Source: Larus michahellis (lineage: Eukaryota > Chordata > Aves > Charadriiformes > Laridae). Taken from it: DNA of 64,000 nucleotides. Shown here piece by piece: positions 60,783 through 64,000 of the stretch; position 1 is the stretch's first letter; each line of letters starts with the position of its first letter. The translations under genes and the position numbers were made by a program. The DNA lies in the NCBI RefSeq assembly GCF_964199755.1, contig NC_133914.1, positions 124,001 to 188,000 on the forward strand. Direction: 5' to 3'. The notes beneath the pieces are model-generated. The model had not been told where the DNA came from and made no database searches. It saw only the letters and a program-made list of their open reading frames with translations.

Positions 60783-63700
60783 GTGAGAGACTCTGAGCCG
60801 GGCAGCACTCCCCGCCCGAGGGAGGAACTAGTCACGCCGGGTGCCTCTGGGTGCCCTATCTCCTCTGGGTGCCTCCCCCTGCATGTCCCATCGCCTCCGG
60901 GTCCCTCTGGGTCTCTCCAGGTGTCCCACCTCGTGCAGGTTCTCTGGCGTCCTCCTGGGTGCCCCATTTTCTCTAGGTTCCCCGTGGATCCCTCTGCATC
61001 TCTCTGGGTACCCTGTCTCCTCCAGGTGCCCTGGAGTCACCCTGGGTGTCTCTGCTTTTTCCTTGACCCCCTGTCTTCGTCCAGGTCCTTGGGGAAGCTC
61101 TGAGTCTCTCCAGGTGCCCCCACTCCTCCATGGCATCCCTGGGTTGCCCTTGGTTGCCTGGGTTCTCTCCAGATTCCCCTAGTCTCTCTGGGTCTCCCTG
61201 GGTTCCTGCAGGTCCGTGGGGGGTTCCTGGGTCCCTCCTGGGCTGAGGTGTCCTTGCCGAGTGGCTCGGTGCCCTGTGAGCTGCCTGTCCCCTGCGCCAA
61301 GGCACGAGGCCCTGCCAGGGACAGGAGGGGTGGCTGTGGTGGAGCAGGGGGACGGCCCAGGGGCTGAATCCCTGCCTGGAGCAGCGGGGTGTCGCAGGGG
61401 CTCGCCTGCTCTGGGAGATTAGAGGGAAAGCCTGTGTTATCTAACCAGGGCTGAGCCTGCTGGGTTTAAACATGGGAGCGTCCGCAAGTGCTGCTGTAGC
61501 TCAGAATAGCTGCTCCCGCGCGGGGCTGGGGGCTGCATCGCGGGGCGGGCTGGCCTTGGCCCTGCAACCTGGGAGCCCACCCAGCCATAGTCACTCTTGG
61601 GGCTCTGTGTGCCCCCAAAGCGTGGGGTTTTGGCAGAGGTGCTGCCCGCAGGGATGTCGGGAGCCCAATGACACCTGGTGCCTTTCGCAGTGAGGCTCTG
61701 CGTGCGAGTCTGGCGATGGGAGATGGCCAAGCCCCTGCTCTGCGCACCCTGACTTGGAGCAGCCCCCGTGCTTTCCCTGCTGGGGACCTGGCTGCACCCC
61801 CTGGTCCTGTACCCGCTGCCGACTGATGGTGCTGCTGCCTTCGCCCTTTGGGAGGAGAGGGACAGCCTGGCTTGGTGGTGGGACGTGTCTAGTTATCTTC
61901 CGTGCCATGCGTTCAGCCTCCTGTGAATGTCGGCACAGGCTCCTCCTCTTCCGTTCCTTGCAGCGAGCTTGGTGACCAGCATGCCCATCTCTGTAGTACA
62001 GCTGGGGAAACTGAGGCAAGGGGCAGTGCTGTGGTTTGCTCACACAGCAAACCAGCATCAGAGCCGAGATCCAGGCACTTGGGCCCTGAAGTTAGGTTGT
62101 GCCATCCACCCATGTGATGCCCGGGCCCGTGCTCGCGGTGTCTGCCCAGCGCCATGCCCCTCGGCCAGGGCAGGCTGGGGGCCTCGTGCCCATGGCCAGG
62201 CAGCTCGGCTGCCCTCGCACACAGCTGGGCTGCCCTGCCCTGCCAGGCAGCTGTCACAGCCCATGATGGATGGCTGCAGAGCACTTTTCTGCAGTATAAA
62301 TAATGCATTTGGAAAACTCAAAAACATCTCAGCCATTGCCCTGAACTTTAATCTGATCCCGAGCAGGGGGCTTGCGGCCGCCCAGGGCTCCCTGGTGTGC
62401 GTGGGAAATGGAGTTTGCTGTTGTCCGTCTGCGCCCTTGTGGGTGCCGGGTCTGTCCGTCCTCTCAGCCAAATGTCTCCGCCAGACGGAGCAGATACCGG
62501 TGAGGGACCAGGCACAGGTGCAACCCATCCTGGAGACGGGCTGTGAGATGGCAGAAGGCAGGGTGATCTTGGAGTGTGTTGCTGGGGGGCCCATTCCTGG
62601 CTGGGGAAGGGGTTAACAGCCCACAGGGCTCTCTCCTTTGCAGGGGGCTCCGCTCTTCCCACGCTCCGGCTCCCAAGCCTGCTCCGGCCTTGTTCCTGCC
62701 AGCTGGGGAGGTCAGCGATGAGACTTGTCACTTTTCAGCAATGTGGAAAATGTCTCCTCAGCCTCCCAGTGACGGCATGTGGCGAGGAGAAGCTGGGTTG
62801 GTGGGAGCTGGCCTTCTGCTAGCCTCCCCTGCTCTGCCAGTCCCCTGCACCCGTGGAGACCCATCTGTCTCACCAGGGTGCCTCAATTTTGGGATGATTT
62901 ATCTGGGGTGGGGGACCATGTTTGACCCTGGAGCGAGCCCTTCCTCTTCCTTTTCTGTGGCCAAATCTCATACCAAAATTCACCTCAAAATTTTGGATTT
63001 GGTTTTCTGCAGCATCCAGGGAAGTGCATGGGGCTGCCAGAGTTCCTCCAGGCTTTTAGGATCAAGGTGGGTCCAGCCTATTCATGCCCAAGCGATGCAA
63101 ACGTACCTTTTGCATCAGGGGGTGCAGAACAGGGTCCCTGCTGTGGCTCCTGCCATGGAGCCAGCCAGCAATGGCCTCCAGGGGTGGCAGTGAAGCCACT
63201 GGTGTTGGGTGCCGCTATGGGCACCTTGTGGCTCTCGTGGGTGAGAAGGCATGGCCCTGCTGCACATCCCCGGAGTGTGTGGGATTTCCAAATGTCTGTC
63301 TCTAATCCTTGGGGGGCTGCGTAGGATTTGCATCCGATTAAAAGAGCGATTTAAAGGCCTGCCAGCTGTTGGGTCTGCAGAGGAAAACGTGCCATTTCCA
63401 GGCGCTACTGAAATACATCTTTGCCCTGAAAGTGGGGTGTTTGGGTCTGGGATGGGTTTTGCACTTTATGGAGCCAGAGCCTGCTGGAAAGGTCACTTGT
63501 GCTTCTGAGATGGAGTTGGGACCTCGTGGATCACCTGGAGCTGTGCCAAGGGCTGATGTTCCTCTTCGGAGAGCTGGGCTGTCGCGTTGTGTCCCTGGTT
63601 GTCCCTCCTGTCTGGCTGAGCCTGGGGATGGACCCAGGGTTGGAATGGGACCTTCCCCCACACTGCCCTGTTTGCACTTATGTTAAACACATCATTAATT

Positions 63701-64000
63701 TCTTGCTTGATGTTAAGGATGGGGCTGGATCTGACTGACCTTCCTGTGGGAAGGGAGAAGAGCTCACCATAAATCCCCAAGCAGAAAATTTCAGTTGGAT
63801 TTGGCTGAGCAGAGCCCGACAGCCGCTCCCTGGGCTTGTGTTGGATGATGAGCTTTAACTGACCTTGGTTGACCTTGGATGCTGCTCTGAGAGTCAAACA
63901 GGGTTTGTCATTCAGAGTGCCCAAACCCGTCGGGGCTGGGGCAGCCAGAGCTGGAGGCTGCGTTGGGATTGGATGCTGTGCAGGCTCCACGACATCTCCT
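60783..64000 (+). other. NT5C1A intron 1 (incomplete)
   Basis: Contains a degenerate minisatellite (60840-61225) and a few AT-rich patches (62281-62360, 63310-63480, 63680-63870) that could be conserved non-coding elements. No second exon is recognisable on the plus strand. Confidence 0.65.
60840..61225 (+). repeat. Degenerate CTCTGGGTG / CTCCAGGTG minisatellite
   Basis: About 385 bp of imperfect repeats built on CTCTGGGTGCC, CTCCAGGTGCC and TCTCTGGGT cores, with irregular spacing of roughly 20-40 bp, starting shortly after the NT5C1A donor. It makes long stop-free frames on both strands that are not genes. Confidence 0.65.

Overview
The window is vertebrate nuclear DNA, almost certainly from a bird. 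Exon-intron genes with GT-AG junctions encode proteins very close to human orthologues. Introns are short and GC-rich, and the two recognisable transposon fragments are CR1 LINE 3' ends, the dominant avian repeat. The gene set and GC content suggest a microchromosome; I recall MYCL and TRIT1 on chicken chromosome 23 but cannot check this here.

Layout, left to right. (1) MFSD2A on the minus strand, first 11 coding exons (65-8424); its 3' end lies left of the window. (2) A gene-free divergent interval (about 8.5-15.0 kb) with a pyrimidine-rich simple repeat and a GCTGGGCT-type minisatellite. (3) MYCL, plus strand, two coding exons (15346-18902), with a textbook TATA/CCAAT/GC/octamer promoter and a long 3' region. 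(4) A 270-bp array of eight RFX X-box-like palindromes (21880-22149), then TRIT1, plus strand, 11 exons (22516-37726), including one intron with AT-AC ends of the minor (U12) class. (5) About 4.5 kb of intergenic DNA. (6) A complete third member of the CYRI (FAM49) family, minus strand (43222-47131), with two alternative first coding exons, one CYRIB-like and one CYRIA-like. (7) About 7 kb without a recognised gene. (8) HPCAL4, plus strand (coding 56112-57086). (9) The first exon of NT5C1A, plus strand (60678-60782), whose first intron runs past the right edge.

The genes do not form a pathway. They are a conserved neighbourhood (human 1p34: HPCAL4, NT5C1A, TRIT1, MYCL, MFSD2A): a lipid transporter, a transcription factor, a tRNA isopentenyltransferase, a RAC1 regulator, a neuronal calcium sensor and an AMP nucleotidase. 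The extra CYRI gene between TRIT1 and HPCAL4 is the main content difference from human.

I found no new multi-gene system. The most unusual items are the X-box array upstream of TRIT1, the paired alternative first exons of the CYRI-like gene, and the AT-AC intron in TRIT1. I saw no retroviral or other virus-derived element.
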